Notes: generated by a model not told the origin, from the letters alone. Shown: positions 35,344-42,548, counted from the first letter of the stretch. The stretch is DNA of 64,000 nucleotides from Faecalibacterium langellae (GCF_002549775.1 NZ_NMTR01000021.1:558001-622000), one strand, 5' to 3'. Program-made: numbers and translations.

Positions 35344-35840
35344 AAAATGTACTGCATTATAAGGGATATTCCGCAAAACCGGAATATTCCGCCGAAGATC
35401 AGGTGTTTTACGGAAAAATTCTGGGTATTGACGATCTGGTAGATTTCTACACAGAGAATGCAAAGGAACTTGAGCAAGAATTTCATGCAGCAGTAGATGA
35501 CTATCTGGCATTCTGCCAAGAAGTTGGAAAGCAGCCGCAGAAAGAGTTTAGCGGGACATTCAATGTCCGCATTTCACCGGAATTGCATCGAAAAGCGTTC
35601 CGGAAAGCACAAGAGGATGGAATCGCGTTAAACAAAGTTGTAGAGAATGCACTGACGGAATATCTTTCTCCTGCATGGCACGAGAATCGTACCGTTATTC
35701 TGCCGGAAGAAATGGCGAAAATGTATTCAGCAGAAGAACAGACAGTGGACACCGCACCAGATGATGCCAGCCATCTGGCATTATGGAAGCGGAACTGGAC
35801 TGTAGTAAATGGAAGAACGGAGATGAAGAAAAGATGCTGA
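35340..35840 (+). CDS. hicB: HicB antitoxin with C-terminal extension
   Basis: 166 residues. An N-terminal RNase-H-like toxin-binding domain (YSAEDQVFYGKILGIDDLVDF) is followed by a ribbon-helix-helix DNA-binding domain (TFNVRISPELHRKAFRKAQ, then ALNKVVENALTEYL). About 50 extra residues follow, ending in an aromatic stretch LALWKRNWTVVNG. In TAC systems such tails are chaperone-addiction segments that make the antitoxin depend on its SecB-like partner. The next gene overlaps its stop and looks like SecB. Confidence 0.82.
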   Translation: MKNVLHYKGYSAKPEYSAEDQVFYGKILGIDDLVDFYTENAKELEQEFHAAVDDYLAFCQEVGKQPQKEFSGTFNVRISPELHRKAFRKAQEDGIALNKVVENALTEYLSPAWHENRTVILPEEMAKMYSAEEQTVDTAPDDASHLALWKRNWTVVNGRTEMKKRC

Positions 35841-36262
35841 AAGAACTGTTGAACAATCGATGCCGGATCCAGCTGGAAAAAGTAGAAATGAACGCATTGG
35901 ACGATCCGGCGGAAGAAACAGGCAGTCTGGAAGTAATTGTATCGGATTCGGTGACTACAAAAAAGAAATCGGATTGCCTGCGGGTAGAGTGCACACGGCA
36001 TGTTGGATTTGAACCTGCCTGCAATTTTGAAATTACGGTAACATATTCTGTGGAGCATTATCTGAAAGAATCAGATTCGCTGAAAGAAGTATCTGATGCG
36101 GCAATCCAGAAGGAAGTGGAAGAAAACATACCGTTCTATATTCAGGAAAAGCGTGGATTGATGAATCGCGTATCGTTAATTATTGCACAACTGACCTCTG
36201 CGTTTGACAGCGCACCTATGATTTTGCCGCCGTATTTTCAGACCGAAGAATCTACAACTTAA
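35834..36262 (+). CDS. SecB-like chaperone, third gene of the HicAB module
   Basis: 142 residues. Its last third reads NIPFYIQEKRGLMNRVSL then LTSAFDSAPMILPPYF, the helix and LPP(x)F-type end seen in SecB-like proteins, and the earlier part alternates like SecB's beta-sheet. Length matches SecB. The ATG overlaps the hicB stop by seven bases, so the three genes are translationally linked. This supports a toxin-antitoxin-chaperone triad, known mainly with HigBA partners. Similarity is motif-level only; an unrelated phage protein is possible. Confidence 0.55.
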   Translation: MLKELLNNRCRIQLEKVEMNALDDPAEETGSLEVIVSDSVTTKKKSDCLRVECTRHVGFEPACNFEITVTYSVEHYLKESDSLKEVSDAAIQKEVEENIPFYIQEKRGLMNRVSLIIAQLTSAFDSAPMILPPYFQTEESTT

Positions 36263-36274
36263 TAGAGCGCGTTG

Positions 36275-36304
36275 GCCTGCCGGGCAAAACCGGTGGGCTT
36301 TTTC
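36275..36304 (+). terminator. hicA-hicB-secB terminator
   Basis: GCCTGCCGG / CCGGTGGGC stem followed by TTTTT. Confidence 0.75.
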
Positions 36305-36340
36305 TTTTGCAAAAAGAGCGCCCGGCGGGGCGCTCATGAA

Positions 36341-36388
36341 TCAGAACAGATCGCTATGGGTACCGGTGCGGGTCAGATACAGGATCAG
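36341..36388 (-). pseudogene. C-terminal remnant of a YafQ/RelE-type toxin
   Basis: Directly after the antitoxin stop the minus strand reads LILYLTRTGTHSDLF and stop, the usual tail of YafQ toxins. The body of the toxin is missing, so only 15 codons remain, in the frame a four-base overlap would give. It is an excision scar rather than a working gene. Confidence 0.7.
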
Positions 36389-36660
36389 CGCAGCTCCTTC
36401 ATCATTTCATCCACGTCGGTGTAGGTCTTGCCCAGAGTGGGGTCTGCCTTCATCTGCTTGACTTCACGGATCGCTTCCTGCGTTTCGGCATTGGGCACAT
36501 CGCCGCTGATCTCGAACGGAATGCGGTTCTCCCGCACGGCCTTGCGGGCAAAAATATTGACAGCTGTGGTCATGGTCATGCCCATATCGGCGCAGAATGC
36601 TTCGAACTGCTTTTTAAGATTGGCATCCATACGGATGTTAATGTTTGCGGTATTGGCCAT
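36385..36660 (-). CDS. RelB/DinJ-family antitoxin without a toxin
   Basis: 91 residues. The ribbon-helix-helix N-terminus NINIRMDANLKKQFEAF with ADMGMTMTTAVNIF is that of DinJ/RelB antitoxins. The C-terminal toxin-binding tail is intact (QMKADPTLGKTYTDVDEMM). The toxin has been lost apart from a C-terminal scrap, so this can act only as a repressor or as an antidote to related toxins. Confidence 0.85.
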   Translation of the reverse strand: MANTANINIRMDANLKKQFEAFCADMGMTMTTAVNIFARKAVRENRIPFEISGDVPNAETQEAIREVKQMKADPTLGKTYTDVDEMMKELR

Positions 36661-36681
36661 AGTATCACCTTCCTCATGCTC

Positions 36682-36710
36682 ATTGTATTGCGATTTGCGC
36701 ACAATGTCAA
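36682..36710 (-). promoter_or_regulatory. promoter of the RelB/DinJ gene
   Basis: TTGACA, 17-base spacer, TACAAT (36687 to 36682), with ATTGTG/AATACAAT-like dyads overlapping, a plausible autoregulatory site. Confidence 0.6.
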
Positions 36711-36794
36711 CATAAAAGAAATGAATTTTACGTTAAATCGTTGATCGGAAGATGGGACGGCTTGCATAGACTGAATGGAGATGCTAAAATAAAA

Positions 36795-37214
36795 TCAAGC
36801 AAGCTCGCGGATTGCTTTTACGATGGATGCAGAGTTCCAACCGACTTGCCGGGTGGCTTTGGACTGGAGCTCAAGCGGCATATAAACACCGCCCCAGGGC
36901 ATAATAGCAATAATAGGTTTCCCCATACGCATGGCTTCGTTTACTTCATACGCCATCCATTCATGATAAAGCGTATACATGCCGCCGATCACAAGAACGA
37001 CTTGTGCATTTTTAATTTTAGCGGTGATGGCTTCTTTGATTTCTGCCTTAGAGGCATGGGAGGAAGAAAGCGCCAAAGGCTTTTCTTTTGGTGCGGAATA
37101 ATTGTAATAAGAAAAGTTTGAAGTACTATCCAGAAGGGCAACGAGGCGATCATATTCTTCGCCATACTTCCATGCGTGGCTGATAAAGATACGGTAATTA
37201 GATAAAGCAGGCAT
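36795..37214 (-). CDS. MTH538-type TIR-domain protein (ThsB-like)
   Basis: 139 residues: a single TIR-like domain. It starts ALSNYRIFISHAWKYGEEYD, the usual first strand of the DUF1863 family. The catalytic glutamate of TIR NADases would be E90 in HEWMAYEVNEAMRMGKPI. In Thoeris the equivalent ThsB makes a cyclic nucleotide signal that activates a partner effector. Its likely partners are the SLATT protein and the three-helix protein on the same strand. No ThsA is present. AGGA lies nine bases before the ATG. Confidence 0.82.
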   Translation of the reverse strand: MPALSNYRIFISHAWKYGEEYDRLVALLDSTSNFSYYNYSAPKEKPLALSSSHASKAEIKEAITAKIKNAQVVLVIGGMYTLYHEWMAYEVNEAMRMGKPIIAIMPWGGVYMPLELQSKATRQVGWNSASIVKAIRELA

Positions 37215-37248
37215 TTTGAACGTCCTTTCTTAACATTCGGAGGAATAT

Positions 37249-37434
37249 ATGAAATTTCAGAAAAAACCAGTTGTGGTTGATGCATACCAGACGGATAAAG
37301 ACATGTACATTGAAACGCTGGAAGGCGTGATGCATGCGTCGCCTGGTGACTGGATCATTACAGGGGTAAACGGAGAAAAATATCCCTGCAAACCTGATGT
37401 CTTTGAAAAAACTTATGAGCCGGTTTCAGAGTGA
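37249..37434 (+). CDS. small phage protein
   Basis: 61 residues beginning [16 protein letters not shown], with [20 protein letters not shown], a familiar small phage family of unknown role. GGAGG precedes the ATG. It lies on the opposite strand to its neighbours, its 3' end overlapping the SLATT gene by 22 bases. Confidence 0.75.
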   Translation: MKFQKKPVVVDAYQTDKDMYIETLEGVMHASPGDWIITGVNGEKYPCKPDVFEKTYEPVSE

Positions 37435-37937
37435 GCTTTTTCTTTGGACGAAGCAGACTTGGCATTGGAAGCCTTCCATTTGTTGCCTTCTGAAGAAAGC
37501 AAATCTTCAATGTTGTGCACAAAGAGCTGTTCTTTAGTCTCATCGGTGCCATAGGGATATGCATTCATGAGATAGAGATTCTTTTCGTGCTTCAGCGTTT
37601 CACATGCGGAACGGTACTCGATCCAGTTTTCGTGGTAACGGCCGAGATGCTCAGTACCTTCGATAACGGTGATCGCAGCGCCCAACAGGCCAACGACAAA
37701 AGCGACTGCAGGGCAGCTGGCTGTATAATTGGCAAGCAGCGGAATGGCTGCAGCAATGACAAACTCTGCAAACTGCAGCCGCTTGTAAATGCGTTGCGCC
37801 TGCTGGGCCTTTTTATCGTACCACCTGATCTGATCATTCAGGCGGTTCTGAATATAGCTGTTGATATCACCCGGCTCAACATCGGGCGGGGTGTAAGATT
37901 CTTTTTCAGCAGATTTATTCCGACAAAACGAAAACAT
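37413..37937 (-). CDS. DUF4231 (SLATT) two-helix membrane protein
   Basis: 174 residues. A helical start [20 protein letters not shown] is followed by two hydrophobic helices (residues about 55-95) and the DUF4231 signature [25 protein letters not shown] domains are 2TM effectors associated with SMODS and SLOG nucleotide-sensing defence systems and are thought to perforate the membrane. AAAGGAG precedes the ATG. It is in line with the repressor, a three-helix protein and a TIR gene. Confidence 0.82.
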   Translation of the reverse strand: MFSFCRNKSAEKESYTPPDVEPGDINSYIQNRLNDQIRWYDKKAQQAQRIYKRLQFAEFVIAAAIPLLANYTASCPAVAFVVGLLGAAITVIEGTEHLGRYHENWIEYRSACETLKHEKNLYLMNAYPYGTDETKEQLFVHNIEDLLSSEGNKWKASNAKSASSKEKAHSETGS

Positions 37938-37951
37938 GAAACTCCTTTCAT

Positions 37952-37981
37952 CCTCGGCACATTTGTGCCGGGGATTTTTTT
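37952..37981 (+). terminator. plus-strand terminator between minus-strand genes
   Basis: CCTCGGCAC-ATTT-GTGCCGGGG followed by ATTTTTTT on the plus strand, upstream of the SLATT gene. It would end an antisense transcript running from the small phage gene across SLATT. Confidence 0.7.
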
Positions 37982-37985
37982 ATGA

Positions 37986-38531
37986 TTAGCGGCGGAAATA
38001 TTCAATAATTCCATAGATGATCTCAACCATCAAGGGCAGAAGCACAAAAAAGGCAAGTTTTACTTTTTGAGAGGATTTATAGAGCAAATAGAAATCAGGA
38101 TCCTTGCCAAGGTGCTCCGAAATTCCGTAGGTATAGACGATGCCGATAAGTGATAGAATGACAGAAAAAGCGATAGAGCCAGCAACGGCCAATAAGGGTG
38201 AAAAAGACAAAGAATGTGCAAGCAACGGTATGATGAAAGCACTCAAAAAACCGCAGAGCAGAAGAAGCATTGGAAAAATACTACGGTCGAGGAATTGACA
38301 CTTTTCGCGTTCCTGATCTAGGAGAGACTTTGTGGCGGCGAGTTCCTGCATGGCATTCTCTAAGTTGAGCGCCAAACCCATGTAACTGATGGCTTGCCGT
38401 CCTTCTTCCGCATAGACGGTCTCGGCTTTTCGGAGGTCGGAGAGACTTTTTTCATAGTCTGCACGCATGGAAGGGTCAAGTTTCTGAATGGCAGATTCGG
38501 CTTCATTGTAAGAAATACCAGTAGAAAACAT
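37986..38531 (-). CDS. coiled-coil, multi-helix membrane protein
   Basis: 181 residues. The first 80 form a likely coiled coil (SAIQKLDPSMRADYEKSLSD, then RKAETVYAEEG). Three hydrophobic helices follow: near residues 85-105, 108-130 and 160-178. GGAGTG precedes the ATG at 38531. It lies between the CI gene and SLATT on the same strand and probably shares the repressor's transcript. I recognise no family; by topology it could be a second SLATT-like effector. Confidence 0.65.
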   Translation of the reverse strand: MFSTGISYNEAESAIQKLDPSMRADYEKSLSDLRKAETVYAEEGRQAISYMGLALNLENAMQELAATKSLLDQEREKCQFLDRSIFPMLLLLCGFLSAFIIPLLAHSLSFSPLLAVAGSIAFSVILSLIGIVYTYGISEHLGKDPDFYLLYKSSQKVKLAFFVLLPLMVEIIYGIIEYFRR

Positions 38532-38555
38532 GAAAATCACTCCAGTACAAACGAA

Positions 38556-38588
38556 CCGTTTCGGCAAGTAGCGAAACGGAATTTTTTT
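38556..38588 (+). terminator. second plus-strand terminator in the immunity operon
   Basis: CCGTTTCG / CGAAACGG stem and ATTTTTTT on the plus strand, between the repressor and the membrane gene. Confidence 0.65.
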
Positions 38589-38590
38589 AT

Positions 38591-38965
38591 TTATGCTTCT
38601 TTTGTGCCCAGGCCAAGCGCAGCACATTTTTTATAGCGCCCGGTGAGCACCAGATCTTCGACATAGTCCACGGCTTTCTGCTGGCCTTCCTCATTGAGCT
38701 GGTCGAAGGACGAGAGCAGCGCGGACTGCTGGGGAGTAAGGAGTACCGGTTCGGCGCTGTCAGGCGAAAAGCTATCCTGATACAAGAAATTCGGTTCGAC
38801 GTGTAGGACATCGAAAATTTTCAAAAGAACATCCCATTTAGGACTGCTGACGCCGTTTTCATAGTTGCCTATGGCACTTTTTGTAACGCCAAGTTTTTCA
38901 GCTAAATCCTGCTGAGTAAGACCGGACTGTTCACGCGCCTGTCGGAGACGACTGGCAAAAGACAT
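38591..38965 (-). CDS. CI-like phage repressor (XRE family)
   Basis: 124 residues. The N-terminal helix-turn-helix is LRQAREQSGLTQQDLAEKLG with TKSAIGNYENGVSSPK; a short C-terminal helical domain follows without a LexA-type protease site, so induction may involve an antirepressor. The ATG at 38965 has GAGGAGG seven bases upstream. It is divergent from the Cro-like gene across three operator-like palindromes. Confidence 0.88.
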   Translation of the reverse strand: MSFASRLRQAREQSGLTQQDLAEKLGVTKSAIGNYENGVSSPKWDVLLKIFDVLHVEPNFLYQDSFSPDSAEPVLLTPQQSALLSSFDQLNEEGQQKAVDYVEDLVLTGRYKKCAALGLGTKEA

Positions 38966-39000
38966 TGGAAACACCTCCTCAAAATCATCGTTCTAGGGTC

Positions 39001-39029
39001 AGTATAAATGCGCTGTCTTGAAAAGTCAA
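39001..39029 (-). promoter_or_regulatory. repressor promoter (PRM-like)
   Basis: TTGACT (39029 to 39024), 17-base spacer, TATACT (39006 to 39001). Operator 1 overlaps it. Confidence 0.75.
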
Positions 39030-39074
39030 GATGAAAGTACAAGAAAATTGTACAAAACTCTTGACGAAGCAAGA
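39016..39074. promoter_or_regulatory. tripartite lysogeny operator
   Basis: Three palindromes: TCTTG-AAAAGT-CAAGA at 39016-39031, GTACAA-GAAAA-TTGTAC at 39037-39053, and TCTTG-ACGAAG-CAAGA at 39059-39074. Sites 1 and 3 share arms; site 2 differs and may bind the Cro-like protein. They overlap both divergent promoters. Confidence 0.65.
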
Positions 39075-39089
39075 ATCTTGTGATATTGT
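39061..39089 (+). promoter_or_regulatory. early lytic promoter (PR-like)
   Basis: TTGACG, 17-base spacer, TATTGT at 39084-39089, directed toward the Cro-like gene. Confidence 0.6.
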
Positions 39090-39130
39090 AAAAATGTCCA
39101 AGAAACTTGTACCCGAAAGGAGCGTATGGA

Positions 39131-39358
39131 ATGAGTGCAACGGACATGATTTACAAAATCATTGACGAGAAGTGCTTAAAGCAATCAGCGGTGGCACGGG
39201 CAGCAGGGTATGACCCGAAGAAGTTCAATGCTTTACTTCGCGGAAGAAAGCGGTTGACATCGGATGATGTGGTACCAATTTGTAAGGCGCTGGGTGTCAC
39301 TCCGAATGAACTTTTCGGAATCGAACCGCACACCGCCCAGCCGGGCAAGAGCGCATGA
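39131..39358 (+). CDS. Cro-like phage regulator
   Basis: 75 residues with one helix-turn-helix (LKQSAVARAAGYDPKKFNAL). The ATG at 39131 has AAAGGAG eight bases upstream; an in-frame start eight codons earlier lacks a site. First gene on the rightward side of the switch. Confidence 0.8.
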   Translation: MSATDMIYKIIDEKCLKQSAVARAAGYDPKKFNALLRGRKRLTSDDVVPICKALGVTPNELFGIEPHTAQPGKSA

Positions 39359-39391
39359 AAAAAGCCCCGGAGAGGGGCAGGAGGTGAAAAA

Positions 39392-39544
39392 ATGATCGTA
39401 GTATTGACCGCAATGAGCTGGCTTTTTGCGCTGGGAAGTGTCTGGTGTACCAAGACGTTCATTGGCAAAGTACAGTGGTACGCGTGGGTCGCAGTAGTAG
39501 TGAGCGCGGCAAACACTGTGGTGCAGATTGGAGCATTACTTTAG
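39392..39544 (+). CDS. small two-helix membrane protein, cassette 1
   Basis: 50 residues: MIVVLTAMSWLFALGSVW, a short linker TKTFIGKVQWYAW, and a second hydrophobic helix. GGCAGGAGGTG precedes the ATG. Its end overlaps the converging gene at 39536 by nine bases. A related gene with the same convergent layout occurs at 40036. Confidence 0.65.
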   Translation: MIVVLTAMSWLFALGSVWCTKTFIGKVQWYAWVAVVVSAANTVVQIGALL

Positions 39545-39937
39545 CTTTGACAATTCCAGAATGATCTCGTTCAGGAGAGTGGATTCGTCTGGGTCAGTGC
39601 CATAAGCATACTTCCCGGTATCGATTTGTTTTTGAAGCTGCATCATTTTCTCCTGCAGATAGGGAGGAGCGTAGTACAGCGCCAGACCGGAGCACATGCT
39701 GAAGTCATGAATGGCTTCTTGACTTTTGAAGTGAACGCAGGCACTGGCGGCCAGAATGTAGTCTTCGTAGATTTTTCGCAGATGGGCTATAGAAGATTCA
39801 TGTTCATTGTGAGAAAATTCGAGCTTCTTTAATTTCAATTGAAAAGAGTTGGTGAGGTAAGAGGTCAGAATGGAAGAACCAAAAGCACTAAGTGTAACTA
39901 CGATAGAGACAAGGGCAGAAAATTGTTCGATCGTCAT
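39536..39937 (-). CDS. N-terminally anchored protein A, cassette 1
   Basis: 133 residues: a hydrophobic segment (FSALVSIVVTLSAFGSSIL) anchors a soluble helical domain with YEDYILAASACV. The ATG at 39937 is 11 bases after AAAGGA. It has the same size and layout as protein B at 40193 and is probably a diverged paralog. Unknown family. Confidence 0.65.
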   Translation of the reverse strand: MTIEQFSALVSIVVTLSAFGSSILTSYLTNSFQLKLKKLEFSHNEHESSIAHLRKIYEDYILAASACVHFKSQEAIHDFSMCSGLALYYAPPYLQEKMMQLQKQIDTGKYAYGTDPDESTLLNEIILELSKLK

Positions 39938-40035
39938 GATAACGCACATCCTTTCTGACGGAAGTGTAACACAGGACGGCAGATAAGGGCAAGAGCGCAT
40001 GAAGAAAGCCCCGGAGCGGGGCGGGAGGTGAAAAG

Positions 40036-40200
40036 GTGATAGCAGCAATCTGCATAGCAGGAATATGGGGCGCGGCATTGGTCGGCGTTGCGCTGATGGA
40101 ACGCTGGGCACCGGAACAAATGACGTGGTATCGGTGGTATGCGCCGATAGTGACGGCAATTGGTACGCTGAATGTTTTGCTACTTGGCGGAATTATTTAA
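40036..40200 (+). CDS. small two-helix membrane protein, cassette 2
   Basis: 54 residues from a GTG with GCGGGAGGTG upstream: VIAAICIAGIWGAALVGV, a linker EQMTWYRWYAP, then a second helix. The linker echoes the QWYAW of the protein at 39392. Its end overlaps the converging gene at 40193 by eight bases. Confidence 0.6.
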   Translation: MIAAICIAGIWGAALVGVALMERWAPEQMTWYRWYAPIVTAIGTLNVLLLGGII

Positions 40201-40591
40201 ACGTCCGCATATCAGTCTGCATAGCCAAAAGGCAGTCAGCTTTAGAGTCAATGAGTTTCTGAACGTCTTTCTCCGAAGGATTTCCGGGACAAGAAAGCAA
40301 AGCGGAAAAATATTTACTGACGGCATTTTGAACGGTTTCGTTTGAAAAAATGAGTACGCGAGAAGATGCGTCCGTAAGCTTGCGAAAATCTTCTGGAGTT
40401 AGCGGATAAGAGGCCGACGCGGCAGCAGATAGGAAATCTTTATAGGCTTCCATTTTGGAAGCAAAGAACAGCTTGGCGGACAGCCTTTTATACTCCGCAC
40501 GATTATTGATGAACGCAGTAACAGAGGGCGAAACCAGTGCAATGATAGTCGTGAGTGCAGACAAAATCAAAGTGAGCTGAGCAGTATCCAA
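40193..40591 (-). CDS. N-terminally anchored protein B, cassette 2
   Basis: 132 residues starting at TTG (40591), chosen because AGAAAGGATGTG lies at the same position as in gene A. A hydrophobic start (TLILSALTTIIALVSPSV) leads into a helical domain with MEAYKDFLSAAASAS. The soluble domains of A and B share the YxDYxxAAxA-like block but little else. Unknown function; a membrane-level immunity role is conjecture. Confidence 0.6.
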   Translation of the reverse strand: MDTAQLTLILSALTTIIALVSPSVTAFINNRAEYKRLSAKLFFASKMEAYKDFLSAAASASYPLTPEDFRKLTDASSRVLIFSNETVQNAVSKYFSALLSCPGNPSEKDVQKLIDSKADCLLAMQTDMRTFK

Positions 40592-40670
40592 GAAAACCAC
40601 ATCCTTTCTGTCGGAAAGTGTAGCACAGAACGGCAGATAAGGGCAAGAGCGCATGAAAGGAGCGGAGAAC

Positions 40671-40979
40671 GTGGACGAGGACAAGAAAAAGCCCTGCACA
40701 CCTGAGCGAGAGGTGAGCAGGGACTACAACGAACTGGGGCTGTACTTACACAGCAAAGAAAATAACCGAACACTGGAAGCGGCACAGACCCTTTGGGAAT
40801 TCCTGCCGGGGTGGATGGCGGCCAGAAAGATGGCTGTGTATGACCCTGATTATAACAGGTCGCTTTCCGGGGTGATTGCCGAGAATGCAGAAATCATTCT
40901 GAAAGCAGCTCAAGACATGGCCGGATGGGGTCAGGCAGAGTGCGAACCGGCCAGGAAGGAAGAAACTCCACAGGGATAA
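40671..40979 (+). CDS. hypothetical early phage protein
   Basis: 102 residues from GTG at 40671, eight bases after AAAGGAG. Charged, helical, with WEFLPGWMAARKMA in the middle. The upstream sequence repeats the region before 40036, so it follows the same duplicated boundary. No family recognised. Confidence 0.65.
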   Translation: MDEDKKKPCTPEREVSRDYNELGLYLHSKENNRTLEAAQTLWEFLPGWMAARKMAVYDPDYNRSLSGVIAENAEIILKAAQDMAGWGQAECEPARKEETPQG

Positions 40980-41187
40980 GCCCCTGCCGGAACATCTGAT
41001 AGATTGCGCCAGTGCATTGCTGACATTGCTCAAAGTTTGTGTCGTTGCAGCGGTCACAGACGTTAGGAACCGAGAAAACCGGAGACTTTCCGGGGACAAC
41101 GCTGCAGCAGATTTCGGATTCCATTGCAGGCAGAATTCCCAGAGCGTCAAAGGGACATTGAATTTCAAACATGATTTTGTAAAGCAC
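40894..41187 (-). CDS. possible antisense Cys-rich phage protein
   Basis: 97 residues from GTG at 41187 behind GAAAGGAG. It contains CDRCNDTNFEQCQQC, a four-cysteine pattern that suggests a zinc site. Its last 86 bases run over the end of the plus-strand gene at 40671-40979, an unusual overlap. The protein-like pattern and ribosome site support it; the overlap argues against. Confidence 0.45.
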   Translation of the reverse strand: MLYKIMFEIQCPFDALGILPAMESEICCSVVPGKSPVFSVPNVCDRCNDTNFEQCQQCTGAIYQMFRQGLIPVEFLPSWPVRTLPDPIRPCLELLSE

Positions 41188-41282
41188 GGGTGGCTTTCAT
41201 CTCCTTTCAGTGCAAGTATAGCACAAATCGGAGAATAAGGGCCAGCCGGGGAAGAATGCATGAAACCAAGGAGGACAAAGAG

Positions 41283-41495
41283 ATGGGCAAGAAGAACGAG
41301 GCGGCCCGGATGCTGGCAAACCTGAACGGGCCGTGGAGCAATGCAGCCTGCATGGGCTATTGTCTGATCGCTATGCGCCGGGCAAACCTGCGCCCCGGCG
41401 CACAGCGCCGGGTGCTGATGGTGCTGGAGCAGTGTTTTGACGATGTCAGCGTGGAAGACGCCGAAAAAGCAGGCTATGCCAATACGGAGGGATAA
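41283..41495 (+). CDS. hypothetical phage protein, 70 residues
   Basis: GGAGG precedes the ATG. The peptide MGKKNEAARMLANLNGPWSN continues as a helical, basic protein. Four bases separate it from the DUF3846 gene. No family recognised. Confidence 0.65.
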   Translation: MGKKNEAARMLANLNGPWSNAACMGYCLIAMRRANLRPGAQRRVLMVLEQCFDDVSVEDAEKAGYANTEG

Positions 41496-41499
41496 GGAC

Positions 41500-41913
41500 A
41501 TGGAACGTTTTGTGATCGTGATGCCGGTGGACACCAGCGCTTACCTTTTGCCCTGTGACGACGGGGATACCTGCACGCTGGAAACGCTGCAGGCGCTGGT
41601 GGGTGGGCCCATTGAGGCGGCCGACACCTGCCTGGCGGCCAGCTGGGCGCGGGAGGATGTGGACAGCATCCAGCTGATCGTGAACGAAGAAGGGCTGCTG
41701 CAGGAGCTGCCGTTCAACGAGCGGGCCACCGACCTGTACCAGTACCGTTACATGGGCACAGGCATTGTGGGCACGGCGGTGCTGATGACTGCGCGGGGCG
41801 ATGAGCTGATCGGCTTTGCGAGGCCGGTGTGTGAGACCATTGGCAGCGAGTGGAATCTGGATCTGGAAGAAACCGGCGAAGAATACCGGTGCCAGACCTT
41901 CAGTCCGGATTGA
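41500..41913 (+). CDS. DUF3846 phage protein
   Basis: 137 residues: ETLQALVGGPIEAAD, LIVNEEGLLQELPFNERAT, then GTAVLMTARGDELIG, the conserved sequence of DUF3846, common in phages and conjugative elements with no known function. CGGAGGG precedes the ATG. Confidence 0.78.
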   Translation: MERFVIVMPVDTSAYLLPCDDGDTCTLETLQALVGGPIEAADTCLAASWAREDVDSIQLIVNEEGLLQELPFNERATDLYQYRYMGTGIVGTAVLMTARGDELIGFARPVCETIGSEWNLDLEETGEEYRCQTFSPD

Positions 41914-41927
41914 AAGGAGAAATAACC

Positions 41928-42185
41928 ATGCGGAAGGCGCGAATCTATGATGCGCGGCAGCTGCCGGCATACCTGAGCCCGGCGCAGTATGCCGAGCTGA
42001 TGGGCGTTACCCCGAAGACGGTGCAGAGGATGTGCCGCACAGGGCTTTTGCCGGCCGAAAAGGTGGGGCCGAAGCTATGGCGCATTGACAAAAACGCAGC
42101 GCTGGAACAGGGAGCGCTGAACCGAAAAAACAAAAAGCCCGCCGGTGCAGCGAACACCGGCGAGCCTACAGGTGATAGAGTCTGA
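41928..42185 (+). CDS. excisionase-like HTH protein
   Basis: 85 residues with a winged-helix segment LSPAQYAELMGVTPKTVQRM and GLLPAEKVGPKLWRID, as in MerR-type excisionases. GAAAGGAG precedes the ATG. It could direct prophage excision or regulate early genes. Confidence 0.7.
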   Translation: MRKARIYDARQLPAYLSPAQYAELMGVTPKTVQRMCRTGLLPAEKVGPKLWRIDKNAALEQGALNRKNKKPAGAANTGEPTGDRV

Positions 42186-42230
42186 CAACGCCTATCACCA
42201 GAAGTTTAACACAAAACGGAGGTTTTGACA

Positions 42231-42548
42231 ATGCGGAAATGGAACGGATGGGCCGTGTTGGCGGCGGGCGCTGCGGCGCTGTGGCTGGGCGGCAAGCTGA
42301 TTGGGCTGGCAGAGGCGGGCATCACGCTGGCGCTGATGGCCTTTGGCGGCATGGGCCCGGGCGCGGCCGCCACGCGGGCACCGCTGATCTTATGGGCGGT
42401 GCTGTGCACGCTGGCAGGGGTGGGGCTGTACGGCTGGAACTGCCGGCAGGAGAACCGGCAGTACGAAGCTGCGGCCCGGCGGCAGCAGGCAGACGAAGCG
42501 GCCGCCAAGACCATGGACAAGCGCGGCCGCCGGAGAAAGGCGGGCTGA
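42231..42548 (+). CDS. two-helix membrane protein
   Basis: 105 residues. Hydrophobic helices at residues about 5-40 and 48-70, then a charged, alanine-rich coiled-coil tail. CGGAGG precedes the ATG. Function unknown. Confidence 0.65.
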   Translation: MRKWNGWAVLAAGAAALWLGGKLIGLAEAGITLALMAFGGMGPGAAATRAPLILWAVLCTLAGVGLYGWNCRQENRQYEAAARRQQADEAAAKTMDKRGRRRKAG

